DNA of 64,000 nt from Pseudomonas entomophila (GCF_018417595.1 NZ_CP070982.1:5755001-5819000), one strand, 5' to 3'; shown: positions 1 to 9,867, counted from the first letter of the stretch. Numbers and translations: made by a program. The notes: generated by a model not told the origin, from the sequence alone.

Positions 1-4
1 CGCC

Positions 5-307
5 ATGAGCGAGCACGACGATATCGACGGCAACGACGAAGAAGCCTTCACCGAGGCCACCCTCACCCAAGCCATCGAAAACCAGATCGAAAGCGGCGAG
101 CCCCCAGCGGCCAAGGCCACCTTCAACAAGCTGACCCTGGTCGGCTACGAGCGCGAAGACATCCTCAACCTCATGGCCCATGTGCTGGCCGTGGAGATCG
201 ACGCCATGCTCGACGAGGACCGCCCCTTCGACACCGAGTGGTACGAAACCGCCCTGCGCGCCCTGCCGGAGCTGCCACCTGAGGCGGATCAAGGCGATAT
301 CGAATAA
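5..307 (+). CDS. Conserved hypothetical acidic protein upstream of cyaA
   Basis: A 100-residue, strongly acidic protein (many Asp/Glu at both ends) with a helical middle section around residues 30-75. No catalytic motif, signal peptide or membrane segment is visible. The ATG lies only four bases from the window edge, so an earlier start cannot be excluded and no ribosome site can be judged. It is followed by a small TIGR02647-like gene and then cyaA on the same strand. I do not recognise a function. Confidence 0.65.
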   Translation: MSEHDDIDGNDEEAFTEATLTQAIENQIESGEPPAAKATFNKLTLVGYEREDILNLMAHVLAVEIDAMLDEDRPFDTEWYETALRALPELPPEADQGDIE

Positions 308-318
308 GCCTGACTACA

Positions 319-352
319 CTCCTGACTTCCATCCTTGTCTGGAAGTCAGGAG
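319..352 (+). promoter_or_regulatory. Perfect 13-bp hairpin containing the ribosome site of the next gene
   Basis: Arms CTCCTGACTTCCA (319-331) and TGGAAGTCAGGAG (340-352) pair without mismatch around an 8-nt loop. The 3' arm ends in AGGAG, seven bases before the ATG at 359, so folding would hide the Shine-Dalgarno sequence. There is no T-run, so it is not a typical intrinsic terminator for the upstream gene. Translational control is an inference. Confidence 0.5.
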
Positions 353-358
353 TCGCCC

Positions 359-604
359 ATGTCCTTCACCCCCGAACTGATCGCCGAACTGGAAGTCCTC
401 GCCCTGTTCAACCTGGACAGCCACCAGGAAGGCATCAAGGTTCACAGCAATGCCTCCCCTGCCCTGATCGCCGCCGCGAAACGCCTGCACGACAAACAAC
501 TGACCGACCAGCCCGATGGCGGCTACCTCACCAGCCTGGGCCTGGATGCCGCGCAAAGCGTCCAACAGCTGCTGACCATTCTGAAGACCGCACAGCCTGC
601 CTGA
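359..604 (+). CDS. TIGR02647-like small conserved protein
   Basis: An 81-residue protein with pattern MSFTPELIAELEVLALFNL near the start and a helical C-terminal half rich in Leu, Ala and Gln. It resembles the small uncharacterised pseudomonad family TIGR02647, recalled from memory rather than searched. No signal peptide or membrane segment. The ATG at 359 is favoured over the one at 335 because AGGAG lies seven bases upstream; that AGGAG is inside a perfect hairpin. Confidence 0.65.
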   Translation: MSFTPELIAELEVLALFNLDSHQEGIKVHSNASPALIAAAKRLHDKQLTDQPDGGYLTSLGLDAAQSVQQLLTILKTAQPA

Positions 605-772
605 TCGATCATCGTGCTGGCGAACGGCATTGCTACGCGGTTCGCCAGCAAGCGGGCTCCTGCAACGACGAACGGTGCTGGAAAAATGGCGTCAAAAAGC
701 CACTTTCCGCTTATCCGAGCGCCGCGCTCAGGCTAAACTCGCCAATGCTTCCCCGGCCTGCCTGAGCGCGCA

Positions 773-3637
773 ATGAACCACCCCCATGAAATCCGCCCCG
801 ATATCGACCAAGGCATCGACCGCAAGGAGCTGTCCAGGCTGCGTGCGCGGTTTCTGAAGATCAACCAGGGGCGGCTGGCACGGGCGCTGGAAGGGTTGTC
901 CACGCGCCAGCAGCAGGTGCTCACGCTGTTGCCGCTGTTTTTCCACGTCAACCACCCGTTGTTGCCGGGCTATGTCTCGGGCAACACCCCTGCCGGCGTT
1001 TCAGGCTTCGAGCCGGATACAGAGCTGCTGGCCGAGGCCCAGCGCCTGACCCGATCGTTCTCCTACAAGGCCCGCCACGGCAACCCACCCCAGCCCATCC
1101 ACGGCCTGTTCCTGATGGGCAGCCTCGGCACCCTGGCCCAGGCCGAGCAAAGCGACATGGATGTGTGGGTGTGCCATGCCCCAGGCCTGGACGAACAGGC
1201 GCTGGGCGAACTGCGGCGCAAGTGCCAGTTGCTCGAGGACTGGGCCGCCACCCAGGGTGCCGAGGCGCACCTGTTCCTGATCGAGCCCCAGGGCTTTGTC
1301 CAGGGCGAGCGCGACAGCCGGCTCAGCTCGGACGATTGCGGCACCACCCAGCACTACCTGCTGCTCGACGAGTTCTACCGCACCGCGCTCTGGCTCGCCG
1401 GGCGCACGCCCCTGTGGTGGCTGGTGCCGGTGTACCAGGAGCATAACTACCGAGACTACACCCAGACCCTGCTGTCCAAGCGCTTCATCCGCGTGACCGA
1501 TGCCCTGGACCTCGGCCACCTGGCGCACATTCCACCCGGTGAGTACGTCGGCGCTGGGCTGTGGCAGCTGTACAAGGGCATCGACTCACCCTACAAGTCG
1601 CTGCTCAAGCTGCTGCTCACCGAAACCTACGCCAGCGAACACCCCCATGTGCGCTGCCTGAGCCTGGACTTCAAACAGGCCGTGTTCGCCAACCGCCTGG
1701 ACCTGGACGAGCTCGACCCCTATGTCATGGTCTACCGGCGCATCGAGCAGTACCTGCTGCGCCGCGGCGAGACAGCGCGCCTGGAACTGGTGCGCCGCAG
1801 CCTCTACCTGAAAGTGAACAAGAAGCTCGGCGACCTGGGCCGTTCGCGCAACGCTGGCTGGCAGCGCAAGTTGCTGGCACGCCTCGCCGAGCAATGGGGC
1901 TGGGACGAACGGCAGCTGGCACTGCTCGACAGCCGCAGCCAGTGGAAGGTACGTCAGGTCGCGGTCGAGCGCCGCGAACTGGTGGCCGAGCTGAACCACA
2001 GCTATCGCTTCCTCACCCAGTTCGCCCGTGAACAAAATGCCAACAGCCGCGCCGACCAACGCGACCTCAACGTGCTGGGCCGGCGTCTCTACGCCGCTTT
2101 CGAGCGCCGCGCCGGCAAGATCGAGGTGATCAACCCGGGGATCGCGCCCGACCTGGCCGAAGACACCCTGACGCTCGTGCAATCGCCCAACCGCAAGGAG
2201 CCGGGCACCCATCACTGGGGCCTGTACAACGGCAACCTGGGCGTGCACGAATGGGAGCATTTCAGCCCCATCAAGCGTTGCCGGGAGCTACTCGAACTCC
2301 TGACCTGGGCCCACCGCAACGGCGTCATCGACAGCAGCACGCGCCTGGCCCTGCACCCAGGCGCAAGCGATCTCAGCGAGTTCGAACTGTTCAACCTGAT
2401 CGGCAGCCTGCAACAGAGCATCCCCCTGCCCCTGGAAACGGTCAGCGAAGTGCGCCTGCTGCAACCCAGCGTGGCCGACGAGATCCTGCTGCTGGTCAAT
2501 GTGGGGGTGGACCCGCTGCGCCATCACCGCGACCTGAACATCCTGATGACCACCGAGCGCACCGACTCGCTGAGCTATGCCGGGGTGCGCGAGAACCTGG
2601 TGCTGACCCTCGACCAGATCACCTTGAACAGCTGGAACGAAGTGCTGGTGCAGCGTTACGACGGCGAGCACGCGCTGGTGCGCTGCCTGCGCGACTTCCT
2701 CAACAGCCTCGGCCAGCGCAGCCACCGCCCGCGGGTGCGGGTGCGCTGCTACTGCCACAACCGGGCCCAGGCCATCAGCCAACGGGTCGAGGGCATTTTC
2801 GATACCGTGCAGTTGCTGCTCGACCAGAACCTCAATCACCGCTACCTGCTACAGGTCGCCCGGCATACCCATGTGCTGGAGCTGCAACCCGGGCAAGTGA
2901 CGCTGGCCACCCTCGACGAGCATGGCGCGCTGCTCGACACGCTCGGCGAGGAGCGCGAAAGCTACAGCCCGCTGCACCTCGACGCCAATGCGCTGCAGGA
3001 CTATGACCTGCCGCTGGTGCTTGGCCAGGGCCAGCCCCAGTGCATCCAGGTGTTCTACCGCCTGCTCGATGGGTGGGCCGACCTTTATGTGCTGGACGAA
3101 TACAACGCGCTCTGGCAGCAGCGCCTGGCCCTGCAGGACGAGCTTCACCTGCTGCTGCCCCTGCAACGCTTCCTGCAATCGATGGTGATGCGCCGCGACG
3201 CGCAGTTGCCGCTGGACAGCCTGCAGCAAGCCTCGCTGGACATTTTCTACTACCAATTGTTGCCCTCCGGCATCGGCAAGGCGCGCGGTCTGGAGCCACG
3301 GCAGGCGCCAATCGACGGGCGCGACCGGCCGTACTATGAGGTACAGGCGATTCTCCAGGCCGGCGCTGGCGACGAGGTGCATGTCACGCTCTATTGCGAC
3401 CAGCAGGAGTACTCCGAGCTGGAACATGGCGACCAGTTGTACAGCGTGGTGGCTCGGCAGATCCTGCGCCAACGGCGCAGTGCCGGTAGCTACCGCTGCT
3501 ACATCACCGACCTGGACCTTTCCGAGCTGCTGGGTGACGACCAGGGCTCGACCAGCCTCTACCTACGCTACAAGTGTCAATTGGAACAGGCGCTCAATGA
3601 AGGGTTGGAACGCTTGCAGGCGACACTGGAACCCTGA
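773..3637 (+). CDS. cyaA: Class I adenylate cyclase CyaA
   Basis: A 954-residue protein of the enterobacterial class I adenylate cyclase family, which makes cAMP from ATP. The nucleotidyltransferase signature GSLGT..(A)QSDMDVWVCH is near residues 120-140, with the Asp pair expected to hold the catalytic metal. A long catalytic N-terminal half is followed by a large C-terminal regulatory region, as in E. coli CyaA, which is about 100 residues shorter. It stands alone on its strand; the preceding 170 bp hold no gene. The product would feed Vfr/Crp-type cAMP regulators. The family assignment is secure; regulation is not visible. Confidence 0.93.
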   Translation: MNHPHEIRPDIDQGIDRKELSRLRARFLKINQGRLARALEGLSTRQQQVLTLLPLFFHVNHPLLPGYVSGNTPAGVSGFEPDTELLAEAQRLTRSFSYKARHGNPPQPIHGLFLMGSLGTLAQAEQSDMDVWVCHAPGLDEQALGELRRKCQLLEDWAATQGAEAHLFLIEPQGFVQGERDSRLSSDDCGTTQHYLLLDEFYRTALWLAGRTPLWWLVPVYQEHNYRDYTQTLLSKRFIRVTDALDLGHLAHIPPGEYVGAGLWQLYKGIDSPYKSLLKLLLTETYASEHPHVRCLSLDFKQAVFANRLDLDELDPYVMVYRRIEQYLLRRGETARLELVRRSLYLKVNKKLGDLGRSRNAGWQRKLLARLAEQWGWDERQLALLDSRSQWKVRQVAVERRELVAELNHSYRFLTQFAREQNANSRADQRDLNVLGRRLYAAFERRAGKIEVINPGIAPDLAEDTLTLVQSPNRKEPGTHHWGLYNGNLGVHEWEHFSPIKRCRELLELLTWAHRNGVIDSSTRLALHPGASDLSEFELFNLIGSLQQSIPLPLETVSEVRLLQPSVADEILLLVNVGVDPLRHHRDLNILMTTERTDSLSYAGVRENLVLTLDQITLNSWNEVLVQRYDGEHALVRCLRDFLNSLGQRSHRPRVRVRCYCHNRAQAISQRVEGIFDTVQLLLDQNLNHRYLLQVARHTHVLELQPGQVTLATLDEHGALLDTLGEERESYSPLHLDANALQDYDLPLVLGQGQPQCIQVFYRLLDGWADLYVLDEYNALWQQRLALQDELHLLLPLQRFLQSMVMRRDAQLPLDSLQQASLDIFYYQLLPSGIGKARGLEPRQAPIDGRDRPYYEVQAILQAGAGDEVHVTLYCDQQEYSELEHGDQLYSVVARQILRQRRSAGSYRCYITDLDLSELLGDDQGSTSLYLRYKCQLEQALNEGLERLQATLEP

Positions 3638-3734
3638 GAAACGTCTCACTTCCAGGAAGGATTTCTCGCTGACAAGCGGGATTTTGTGGGAAGCATCCTA
3701 CGCACTCTCCAACAAACCAAACGAGAGTGCAGTC

Positions 3735-4577
3735 ATGAACAAAGAACACTGGATGGGTGCTCACCCTGAACTGGGACGCCTGCGCATAGATCAGCTCATC
3801 CTGCCTGGTTCACACGATTCCGGCATGGATAAACTGGCATCGGGCATGAACCTGCCTAACGAAATCACCCAGGACGTTCCCTGCATCGAGCAGATTCGCG
3901 GCGGGATCCGTGTATTGGACTTGCGCGTTAGGGCACATCCACACCATTCAAGGAACAGCCCCCTGCGTTTTCAGCTGTTCCACCTCAGTTCGTCCGGGCG
4001 CACGATCCAGGAGGACATAGTCGACGCGCTGAACGGTTTCTACGCCAACCCGGACAATGCCAGGGAAATCGTCATACTCGACTTTCATGAGTTCAGTGAC
4101 TTCGACGCCGACGAGCACCGGTTGTTGCAGGCCGTACTCTCAGAGTTGAGCCCGCGAATGATTCCCTACTCACTGCATGGGCTCACGCTGGACCAGTTGT
4201 GGAGCCAGCATCCAGGCAAGACGGTGGTGATTGGTTACGATACAGGTCACACCCCACCCGAGTACTGGCCGAGCGTCAACCATCGCTGGATTGGCGAAAA
4301 CACACCCAGTGCCAGCAAACTGAAGGATTACATGGATGAGGTGGCCACATACGGCGATGCCGGCTTGCCGCTGACATCAATCCAGTGCGCCAAGTATGTC
4401 TGGCCATTTTTTGTACCCGACGACTTCCATGACAAGATTGACGCCTGGTTCGAGTCCCGGGACCTGAACAGCTACATCCAGCATTTCCGGATCATCAATA
4501 CCGACTGGTCGCTGAGGGGCAGGATCGTGGACAACTGTATCCACGCCAACCGCCTCCGCGCATCGGTCATTGGCTGA
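3735..4577 (+). CDS. PI-PLC X-like phosphodiesterase domain protein
   Basis: A 280-residue protein with the landmarks of phosphatidylinositol-specific phospholipase C X domains. LPGSHDSG near residue 25 carries the first catalytic His. IRVLDLRVR follows near 60, and a second His-containing stretch, FQLFHLSS, near 80. No signal peptide, lipobox or membrane helix is evident, so export would need another route, or the substrate is internal. The start at 3735 gives a compact N-terminus; the open frame runs back into cyaA but the upstream part is out of family. It sits as a single gene between cyaA and the minus-strand rnk. The substrate is unknown. Confidence 0.7.
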   Translation: MNKEHWMGAHPELGRLRIDQLILPGSHDSGMDKLASGMNLPNEITQDVPCIEQIRGGIRVLDLRVRAHPHHSRNSPLRFQLFHLSSSGRTIQEDIVDALNGFYANPDNAREIVILDFHEFSDFDADEHRLLQAVLSELSPRMIPYSLHGLTLDQLWSQHPGKTVVIGYDTGHTPPEYWPSVNHRWIGENTPSASKLKDYMDEVATYGDAGLPLTSIQCAKYVWPFFVPDDFHDKIDAWFESRDLNSYIQHFRIINTDWSLRGRIVDNCIHANRLRASVIG

Positions 4578-4613
4578 CCGACAAGAGGCGGCAGTCCGCC
4601 ACCTCAGTCCCGT

Positions 4614-5024
4614 TCAGAGGTCGAAGTCGCCCGCCGCTTCCGGTTGATACTCGACAGCCAGCAGCTCGAGCTTGAGGGTCTTGCCGCCAGGCGCGGGCCA
4701 GTCGATCTGATCGCCCACCGACAAGCCCAGCAGCGCGCAACCGATCGGCGCGAGAATCGAGACATTGCCTTCCGGCCCTGCATCCTTCGGGTACACCAGG
4801 GTCAGGTGGTAATCCTTGCCACTGGCGATCTCACGGCAATGCACGCGGGAATTCATGGTGACCACGCCAGCCGGCACCTCCTCATGACCGACGACCTGCT
4901 CGGCGCGGTCCAGCTCGTCCTGCAGGGCGAGCACACCCGGGGTGCTTTCATCGAGGCTGTCGAGCAGGCGCTCGAGACGCTGCACGTCCAAGCGGGTGAG
5001 GATGAGGGAGGGCTTGGTGCTCAT
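4614..5024 (-). CDS. rnk: Nucleoside diphosphate kinase regulator Rnk
   Basis: A 136-residue protein of the Rnk/GreA C-terminal family. It has an N-terminal helical pair (residues 5-45) followed by a GreA-type FKBP-like domain ending in GDQIDWPAPGGKTLKLELLAVEYQPEA. Rnk binds RNA polymerase near the secondary channel and influences nucleoside diphosphate kinase and algP-type regulation in pseudomonads. The start at 5024 is preferred because the domain begins here; the open frame extends upstream without homology. It is monocistronic and preceded by the terminator of the cyaY unit. Confidence 0.88.
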   Translation of the reverse strand: MSTKPSLILTRLDVQRLERLLDSLDESTPGVLALQDELDRAEQVVGHEEVPAGVVTMNSRVHCREIASGKDYHLTLVYPKDAGPEGNVSILAPIGCALLGLSVGDQIDWPAPGGKTLKLELLAVEYQPEAAGDFDL

Positions 5025-5071
5025 GATCCAGTCAGACTCCTTTGAACAGGCGATTTTCCACAGACAGATAA

Positions 5072-5101
5072 AGCAAAACCCCGCCCAAGGGCGGGGTTTG
5101 C
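5072..5101 (-). terminator. Intrinsic terminator downstream of the cyaY-DUF1289 unit
   Basis: GC-rich stem AAACCCCGCCC / GGGCGGGGTTT with a three-base loop and flanking A/T bases, between the end of the DUF1289 gene (5182) and the start of rnk (5024). Both run on the minus strand, so it ends the upstream transcript. Confidence 0.7.
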
Positions 5102-5181
5102 GAAATGCTTCTGGCGTCGATGACGCAGAACCTGACACTACCACAGCGGGGCAAATACACAAGCCCGCAGGAAACCTGTGG

Positions 5182-5400
5182 CTATCGTCCGGACCGGGCC
5201 TTGAGCACATCGGCCTCGCGGCAGATCTGCCGGCGTCGTTCATCGTCGGCCGCGCGCCACTCGCGGATATGCTCGACATGGCGGTGGCAGCCGGTGCAAA
5301 CCTTGTGCTCGTCCAGCCGACACACGCTGATACAAGGTGACGGCACCGCCGGGCTGACATTGCTGTAAAGCGGCTTGGGCGGCCGAGGCAGGTCACTCAT
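5182..5400 (-). CDS. DUF1289 family cysteine-rich small protein
   Basis: A 72-residue protein with the DUF1289 pattern: SPCISVCRLDEHKVCTGCHR (four conserved Cys), then HVEHIREW and a basic helix. The cysteines suggest a metal or Fe-S site. It follows cyaY with only a single base between them on the same strand. That coupling with frataxin makes an iron-related role reasonable, but this is inference from context. Confidence 0.8.
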   Translation of the reverse strand: MSDLPRPPKPLYSNVSPAVPSPCISVCRLDEHKVCTGCHRHVEHIREWRAADDERRRQICREADVLKARSGR

Positions 5401-5401
5401 C

Positions 5402-5734
5402 TCAGATCTCGTCGAAATCCAGCTTCTCGCCGGCCCGCTCCCAGACGATGCGCTCGAGCATTTCACCGAGCAGCTCCTCGGTCTTCTCGCACACCCACTT
5501 GCCGCTTTCCTCGTCGTAGTCGAAGTGGAAACCGCCGGAGCGGTCGGCAAGCCACAGCTGACGCAGCGGCTCCTGGCGGCTGAAGATCAGCTGGCTGCCA
5601 TTGTCGAACTTGATGGTCAGCACACCGGCGGAGTTCTCCATGTCCAGGTCCAGGTCGCTCTCGTCGAACAGGTCTTCCAGCGCCTGTTGGGTCGCGTCGA
5701 CCAGATCGTGGAAACGCGCTTCGCTCAAACTCAT
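5402..5734 (-). CDS. cyaY: Frataxin-like iron donor CyaY
   Basis: A 110-residue frataxin homologue with an acidic first helix (DATQQALEDLFDESDLDLDMEN), beta strands TIKFDNGSQLIFSRQEP and QLWLADRSGGFHFDY, and a final helix. CyaY binds iron and modulates IscS-dependent Fe-S cluster assembly. The length matches the family (about 105-110). The start at 5734 follows the family; the open frame extends upstream without similarity. It is transcribed with the downstream DUF1289 gene and lies back-to-back with lptM, as in other pseudomonads. Confidence 0.92.
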   Translation of the reverse strand: MSLSEARFHDLVDATQQALEDLFDESDLDLDMENSAGVLTIKFDNGSQLIFSRQEPLRQLWLADRSGGFHFDYDEESGKWVCEKTEELLGEMLERIVWERAGEKLDFDEI

Positions 5735-5820
5735 TGCAGGAACCTCGAAAAATGGCTGCATACACGCAAGCCGGGCACGATAAGGCCGGTTGGTCGCGAT
5801 TGCAAAGTTTAGCGCTGATC

Positions 5821-5858
5821 CGTGCCCCTTTCGCCGGCAAGCCGGCGAAAGGGGCACG
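5821..5858. repeat. Perfect 38-bp palindrome between cyaY and lptM
   Basis: An 18-bp arm CGTGCCCCTTTCGCCGGC, a two-base AA centre and the exact complementary arm. It lies in the divergent region between cyaY and lptM. It matches the general 'TTCGCCGGC-AA-GCCGGCGAA' palindrome seen in P. putida intergenic regions, so it is probably a repetitive element and not an operator. Confidence 0.7.
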
Positions 5859-5948
5859 CCCGCCAGGCGGGCCGGCGCTTGCATAGGCAATCGGGTGGTC
5901 GCTGGGTATACTCGGCCGCAATACTGCATATTTCCAAGGATTTCACCC

Positions 5949-6155
5949 ATGAAACGCCTGATTTCCTCCCTCGCGGCGCTGGTCGCGGTTGCCTGCCTCG
6001 TTTCGGCCTGCGGTCAGAAAGGCCCCCTGTACCTGCCCGAAGACGGCAAGGACGGCAAAGGCCCGCGCAAGTCGCACCAGCACCAGCACGCACAACCGGC
6101 CAAACAGCAGACGCCGGAGCAGCAAGAGCAGGCCGAGCCGTCTCCCGCGCCGTAA
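5949..6155 (+). CDS. lptM: LPS translocon maturation chaperone-like lipoprotein LptM (LppL)
   Basis: A 68-residue lipoprotein with signal [21 protein letters not shown], the lipobox Cys being residue 21, followed by GQKGPLYLP, the signature of the LptM/YifL family. LptM helps oxidative maturation of the LptD/E translocon in the outer membrane. The tail is Gln/Pro/His-rich and poorly conserved. It directly precedes lysA, with nine bases between stop and ATG, so it is the first gene of the lysA-dapF-DUF484-xerC-HAD operon. Confidence 0.85.
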   Translation: MKRLISSLAALVAVACLVSACGQKGPLYLPEDGKDGKGPRKSHQHQHAQPAKQQTPEQQEQAEPSPAP

Positions 6156-6164
6156 GGAAATCCC

Positions 6165-7412
6165 ATGGATGCATTCAACTACCGCGGCGGCGAGCTGTTC
6201 GCGGAAGGGGTGGCCCTGTCGACCGTGGCCGAACGCTTCGGTACGCCGACCTACGTGTACTCCCGCGCCCACATCGAGGCCCAGTACCGTAGCTACACCG
6301 ACGCCCTGCAAGGTGTCGAGCACCTCGTCTGCTTCGCGGTCAAGGCCAACTCCAACCTGGGCGTACTGAACCTGCTGGCGCGCCTGGGCGCAGGCTTCGA
6401 CATCGTCTCCGGTGGTGAGCTGGAGCGTGTCCTGGCCGCCGGCGGCCGTGCCGATCGCGTGGTGTTCTCCGGTGTCGGCAAAACCCGTGAAGACATGCGT
6501 CGCGCCCTGGAAGTGGGCGTGCACTGCTTCAACGTCGAGTCCACCGACGAACTCGAGCGCCTGCAGGTGGTCGCCGCCGAGATGGGCAAGACGGCCCCGG
6601 TTTCACTGCGTGTGAACCCGGACGTCGATGCCGGCACCCACCCGTACATCTCCACCGGCCTCAAAGAAAACAAGTTCGGCATCGCCATCGCCGACGCCGA
6701 AGCCATCTACGTGCGCGCCGCGCAGTTGCCCAACCTGGACGTGGTCGGCGTCGACTGCCACATCGGTTCGCAGCTGACCACCGTCGAGCCCTTCCTCGAT
6801 GCCCTCGACCGCCTGCTGGTGCTGGTCGACCGCCTGGCCGAGTGCGGCATCCACCTGCGCCACCTCGACCTCGGCGGCGGTGTCGGCGTGCGCTACCGCG
6901 ACGAACAGCCCCCCGTGCTGGCCGACTACATCCAAGCCATCCGCGAACGCGTCGGCGACCGCGAGCTGGCCCTGGTGTTCGAGCCGGGCCGCTACATCGT
7001 CGCCAACGGCGGCGTGCTGCTGACCCGCGTGGAATACCTCAAGCACACCGAGCACAAGGATTTCGCCATCATCGATGCTGCGATGAACGACCTGATCCGC
7101 CCGGCCCTGTACCAGGCCTGGATGGACGTCAGCGCGGTCAAGCCCCGCGAAGGCGAAGGCCGTCTCTACGACCTGGTCGGCCCGATCTGCGAGACCGGCG
7201 ACTTCCTGGGCAAGGACCGTGTACTGGACCTGGCCGAAGGCGACCTGCTGGCCGTCCGCTCCGCGGGCGCCTATGGTTTCGTCATGAGCTCGAACTACAA
7301 CACCCGTGGCCGTTGCGCCGAAGTGCTGGTCGACGGCGACCAGGCCTTCGAAGTGCGTCGCCGCGAGACCGTCGCCGAATTGTTCGCCGGCGAAAGCCTG
7401 CTGCCGGAGTAA
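6165..7412 (+). CDS. lysA: Diaminopimelate decarboxylase LysA
   Basis: A 415-residue fold-III PLP enzyme that converts meso-diaminopimelate to L-lysine, the last step of lysine synthesis. The PLP lysine is in CFAVKANSN (about residue 60). HIGSQ and [12 protein letters not shown] are typical, and the C-terminal [12 protein letters not shown] motif supplies the second-subunit cysteine. The length is normal. The ATG follows GGAAATCCC, nine bases after lptM, and dapF begins five bases downstream, so the genes are operonic. Confidence 0.96.
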   Translation: MDAFNYRGGELFAEGVALSTVAERFGTPTYVYSRAHIEAQYRSYTDALQGVEHLVCFAVKANSNLGVLNLLARLGAGFDIVSGGELERVLAAGGRADRVVFSGVGKTREDMRRALEVGVHCFNVESTDELERLQVVAAEMGKTAPVSLRVNPDVDAGTHPYISTGLKENKFGIAIADAEAIYVRAAQLPNLDVVGVDCHIGSQLTTVEPFLDALDRLLVLVDRLAECGIHLRHLDLGGGVGVRYRDEQPPVLADYIQAIRERVGDRELALVFEPGRYIVANGGVLLTRVEYLKHTEHKDFAIIDAAMNDLIRPALYQAWMDVSAVKPREGEGRLYDLVGPICETGDFLGKDRVLDLAEGDLLAVRSAGAYGFVMSSNYNTRGRCAEVLVDGDQAFEVRRRETVAELFAGESLLPE

Positions 7413-7416
7413 GCCC

Positions 7417-8247
7417 ATGCTGCTGCGTTTCACCAAGATGCACGGGCTGGGCAACGACTTCATGGTCCTCGACCTGGTCAGCCAGCACGCCCATATCCAA
7501 CCCAAGCACGCCAAGCAATGGGGCGACCGCAACACCGGCATCGGCTTCGACCAGCTGCTGATCGTCGAGGCCCCCAGCAACCCGGACGTGGACTTCCGCT
7601 ATCGGATCTTCAACGCCGACGGCTCCGAGGTCGAGCAGTGCGGCAACGGCGCGCGCTGCTTCGCCCGCTTCGTGCTGGACAAGCGCCTGACCGCGAAAAA
7701 GCGTATCCGCGTCGAAACCAAGGGCGGCATCATCGAACTGGATGTGCGCAACGATGGCCAGGTCTGCGTCGACATGGGCCCGCCGCGTTTCGTGCCCGCC
7801 GAAATCCCGTTCATCGCCGATGAGCAGGCACTGAGCTACCCGCTTGAGGTCGATGGCCAAGTGCACCAGATTGCTGCCGTTTCCATGGGCAACCCGCATT
7901 CGGTGCTGCGCGTCGACGATGTGCGCACCGCGCCGGTCCACGAACTGGGACCGAAGATCGAGCACCACCCGCGCTTCCCGCAGCGGGTCAATGCCGGCTT
8001 CATCCAGGTCGTCGACCGCCACCGTGCCAACCTGCGGGTGTGGGAGCGCGGCGCAGGCGAGACCCAAGCTTGCGGCACCGGCGCCTGCGCCGCGGCCGTT
8101 GCGGCCATCGCCCAAGGCTGGATGGACTCCCCGGTGACCATCGACCTGCCGGGCGGGCGCCTGAGCATCGAGTGGGCCGGCCCCGGCAAGCCTGTGCTGA
8201 TGACCGGCCCGGCTGTACGCGTTTTCGAAGGACAGGTTCGTCTCTAA
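7417..8247 (+). CDS. dapF: Diaminopimelate epimerase DapF
   Basis: A 276-residue cofactor-independent racemase that interconverts LL- and meso-diaminopimelate for lysine and peptidoglycan. The two catalytic cysteines are in [12 protein letters not shown] and [12 protein letters not shown], and the N-terminal [12 protein letters not shown] is the family signature. It lies immediately after lysA and before the DUF484 gene on the same strand. Confidence 0.96.
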   Translation: MLLRFTKMHGLGNDFMVLDLVSQHAHIQPKHAKQWGDRNTGIGFDQLLIVEAPSNPDVDFRYRIFNADGSEVEQCGNGARCFARFVLDKRLTAKKRIRVETKGGIIELDVRNDGQVCVDMGPPRFVPAEIPFIADEQALSYPLEVDGQVHQIAAVSMGNPHSVLRVDDVRTAPVHELGPKIEHHPRFPQRVNAGFIQVVDRHRANLRVWERGAGETQACGTGACAAAVAAIAQGWMDSPVTIDLPGGRLSIEWAGPGKPVLMTGPAVRVFEGQVRL

Positions 8248-8260
8248 GCGAGTATCCGCC

Positions 8261-8968
8261 ATGACCGATCAGCCTAACGTTGCACCCCAGGCCAACGCGC
8301 TCGACGAAGACGCCGTGGTCGCCTACCTGCGCGCCCACCCCAGCTTCTTCGCCGAGCACGACGAGCTGCTGCTCGAGCAGCGCATCCCCCACCAGCGCGG
8401 CGACAGCGTGTCGCTGGTCGAGCGCCAGCTCAAGCTGCTGCGCGACCGCAACATCGAAATGCGCCATCGCCTGTCGCAATTGATGGACGTGGCCCGCGAC
8501 AACGACCGGCTGTTCGACAAGACCCGCCGGCTGATCCTCGACCTGCTCGATGCCAGCAGCCTGGAAGAAGTGGTGATGGCCGTCGAGGACAGCCTGCGCC
8601 AGGAATTCCAGGTGCCCTTCGTCAGCCTGATCCTGTTCGGCGAAAACGCCGCGCCGGTCGGCCGCTGGGTCCCGGGCGCCGAGGCGCAACAAGCCATCGG
8701 CGGCCTGATCGGCGGCGGCAAGACCATCAGCGGCAGCCTGCGCGAGCACGAACTGGCCTTCCTGTTCGGCGACACGGCACACAAGGAAGTCGGCTCCAGC
8801 GCCGTGGCCACCCTCGAACACCAGGGCCTGCATGGCGTGCTGGCGATCGGCAGCCGCGACCCGCAGCACTACAAGAGCAGTGTCGGCACCCTGTTCCTCA
8901 GTTACATCGCCGAGGTGCTCGGCCGCGTGCTGCCGCGTTTCACCCAGACGCTGCGCTCGGTGCGCTGA
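8261..8968 (+). CDS. DUF484 (GAF-like) protein
   Basis: A 235-residue protein of the DUF484 family found between dapF and xerC in many gammaproteobacteria. Residues 15-45 carry the signature [20 protein letters not shown] coiled region follows, then a GAF-like domain (about 90-230). The molecular role is not established. The stop overlaps the xerC start (ATG at 8968), indicating translational coupling. Confidence 0.88.
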   Translation: MTDQPNVAPQANALDEDAVVAYLRAHPSFFAEHDELLLEQRIPHQRGDSVSLVERQLKLLRDRNIEMRHRLSQLMDVARDNDRLFDKTRRLILDLLDASSLEEVVMAVEDSLRQEFQVPFVSLILFGENAAPVGRWVPGAEAQQAIGGLIGGGKTISGSLREHELAFLFGDTAHKEVGSSAVATLEHQGLHGVLAIGSRDPQHYKSSVGTLFLSYIAEVLGRVLPRFTQTLRSVR

Positions 8969-9867
8969 TGGAACGCCAGCTGGAAGCTTATTGCGCACAC
9001 CTGCGCAACGAGCGCCAGGTGTCCGGGCACACCCTGCTGGCCTACCGCCGCGATCTTGAGAAAGTCATCGAATTCTGCAACAACCAAGGCATTGCCGGCT
9101 GGGATACGCTGCAGGTCCAGCAATTGCGCCAACTGGTGGCGCGCCAGCACCACCATGGCCAGTCCTCGCGCAGCCTGGCGCGTCTGCTCTCGGCGGTGCG
9201 CGGCCTGTACCGCTACCTCAACCGCGAAGGCCTGTGCCAGCACGACCCGGCCAACGGCCTGGCACCACCGAAGGGCGAGCGCCGCCTGCCCAAGACCCTG
9301 GATACCGACCGCGCCCTGCAGTTGCTCGATGGCGGCGTCGACGATGACTTCATCGCCCGTCGCGACCAGGCCATGCTCGAACTGTTCTACTCCTCGGGCC
9401 TGCGCCTGTCGGAGCTGGCCGGCCTCGATCTGGAACACCTGGACCTGACCGGCGGGCTGGTCCAGGTACTCGGCAAGGGCGGCAAGAGCCGCGTGCTGCC
9501 GGTCGGGCGCAAGGCCCGCGAAGCGCTGCAGGCATGGTTCAGGCTGCGTGGCATCGCCGCCCCTCGGGACGGCGCGGTGTTCATCACCCGCCAGGGCAAC
9601 CGCTTGAGCACACGGGCCATCCAGATGCGGGTCAAGACCTTCGGCGAACGCGAGCTGGGCCAGCACCTGCACCCGCACATGCTCCGCCACTCCTTCGCCA
9701 GCCACCTGCTGGAGTCGTCCCAGGACCTGCGCGCGGTGCAGGAGATGCTTGGCCATGCCGACATCAGCACCACGCAGATCTACACCCACCTGGACTTCCA
9801 GCACCTGGCCGCCGTGTACGACAGCGCCCACCCCCGGGCCAAACGCAGCAAAGGCAACGAATCATGA
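8968..9867 (+). CDS. xerC: Tyrosine recombinase XerC
   Basis: A 299-residue integrase-family protein that with XerD resolves chromosome dimers at dif. The N-terminal SAM-like DNA-binding domain spans residues 1-90. The catalytic domain shows Arg in [13 protein letters not shown], Lys in [40 protein letters not shown] with the final Tyr nucleophile. The length is standard. The end overlaps the next ATG (ATGA). Confidence 0.95.
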   Translation: MERQLEAYCAHLRNERQVSGHTLLAYRRDLEKVIEFCNNQGIAGWDTLQVQQLRQLVARQHHHGQSSRSLARLLSAVRGLYRYLNREGLCQHDPANGLAPPKGERRLPKTLDTDRALQLLDGGVDDDFIARRDQAMLELFYSSGLRLSELAGLDLEHLDLTGGLVQVLGKGGKSRVLPVGRKAREALQAWFRLRGIAAPRDGAVFITRQGNRLSTRAIQMRVKTFGERELGQHLHPHMLRHSFASHLLESSQDLRAVQEMLGHADISTTQIYTHLDFQHLAAVYDSAHPRAKRSKGNES

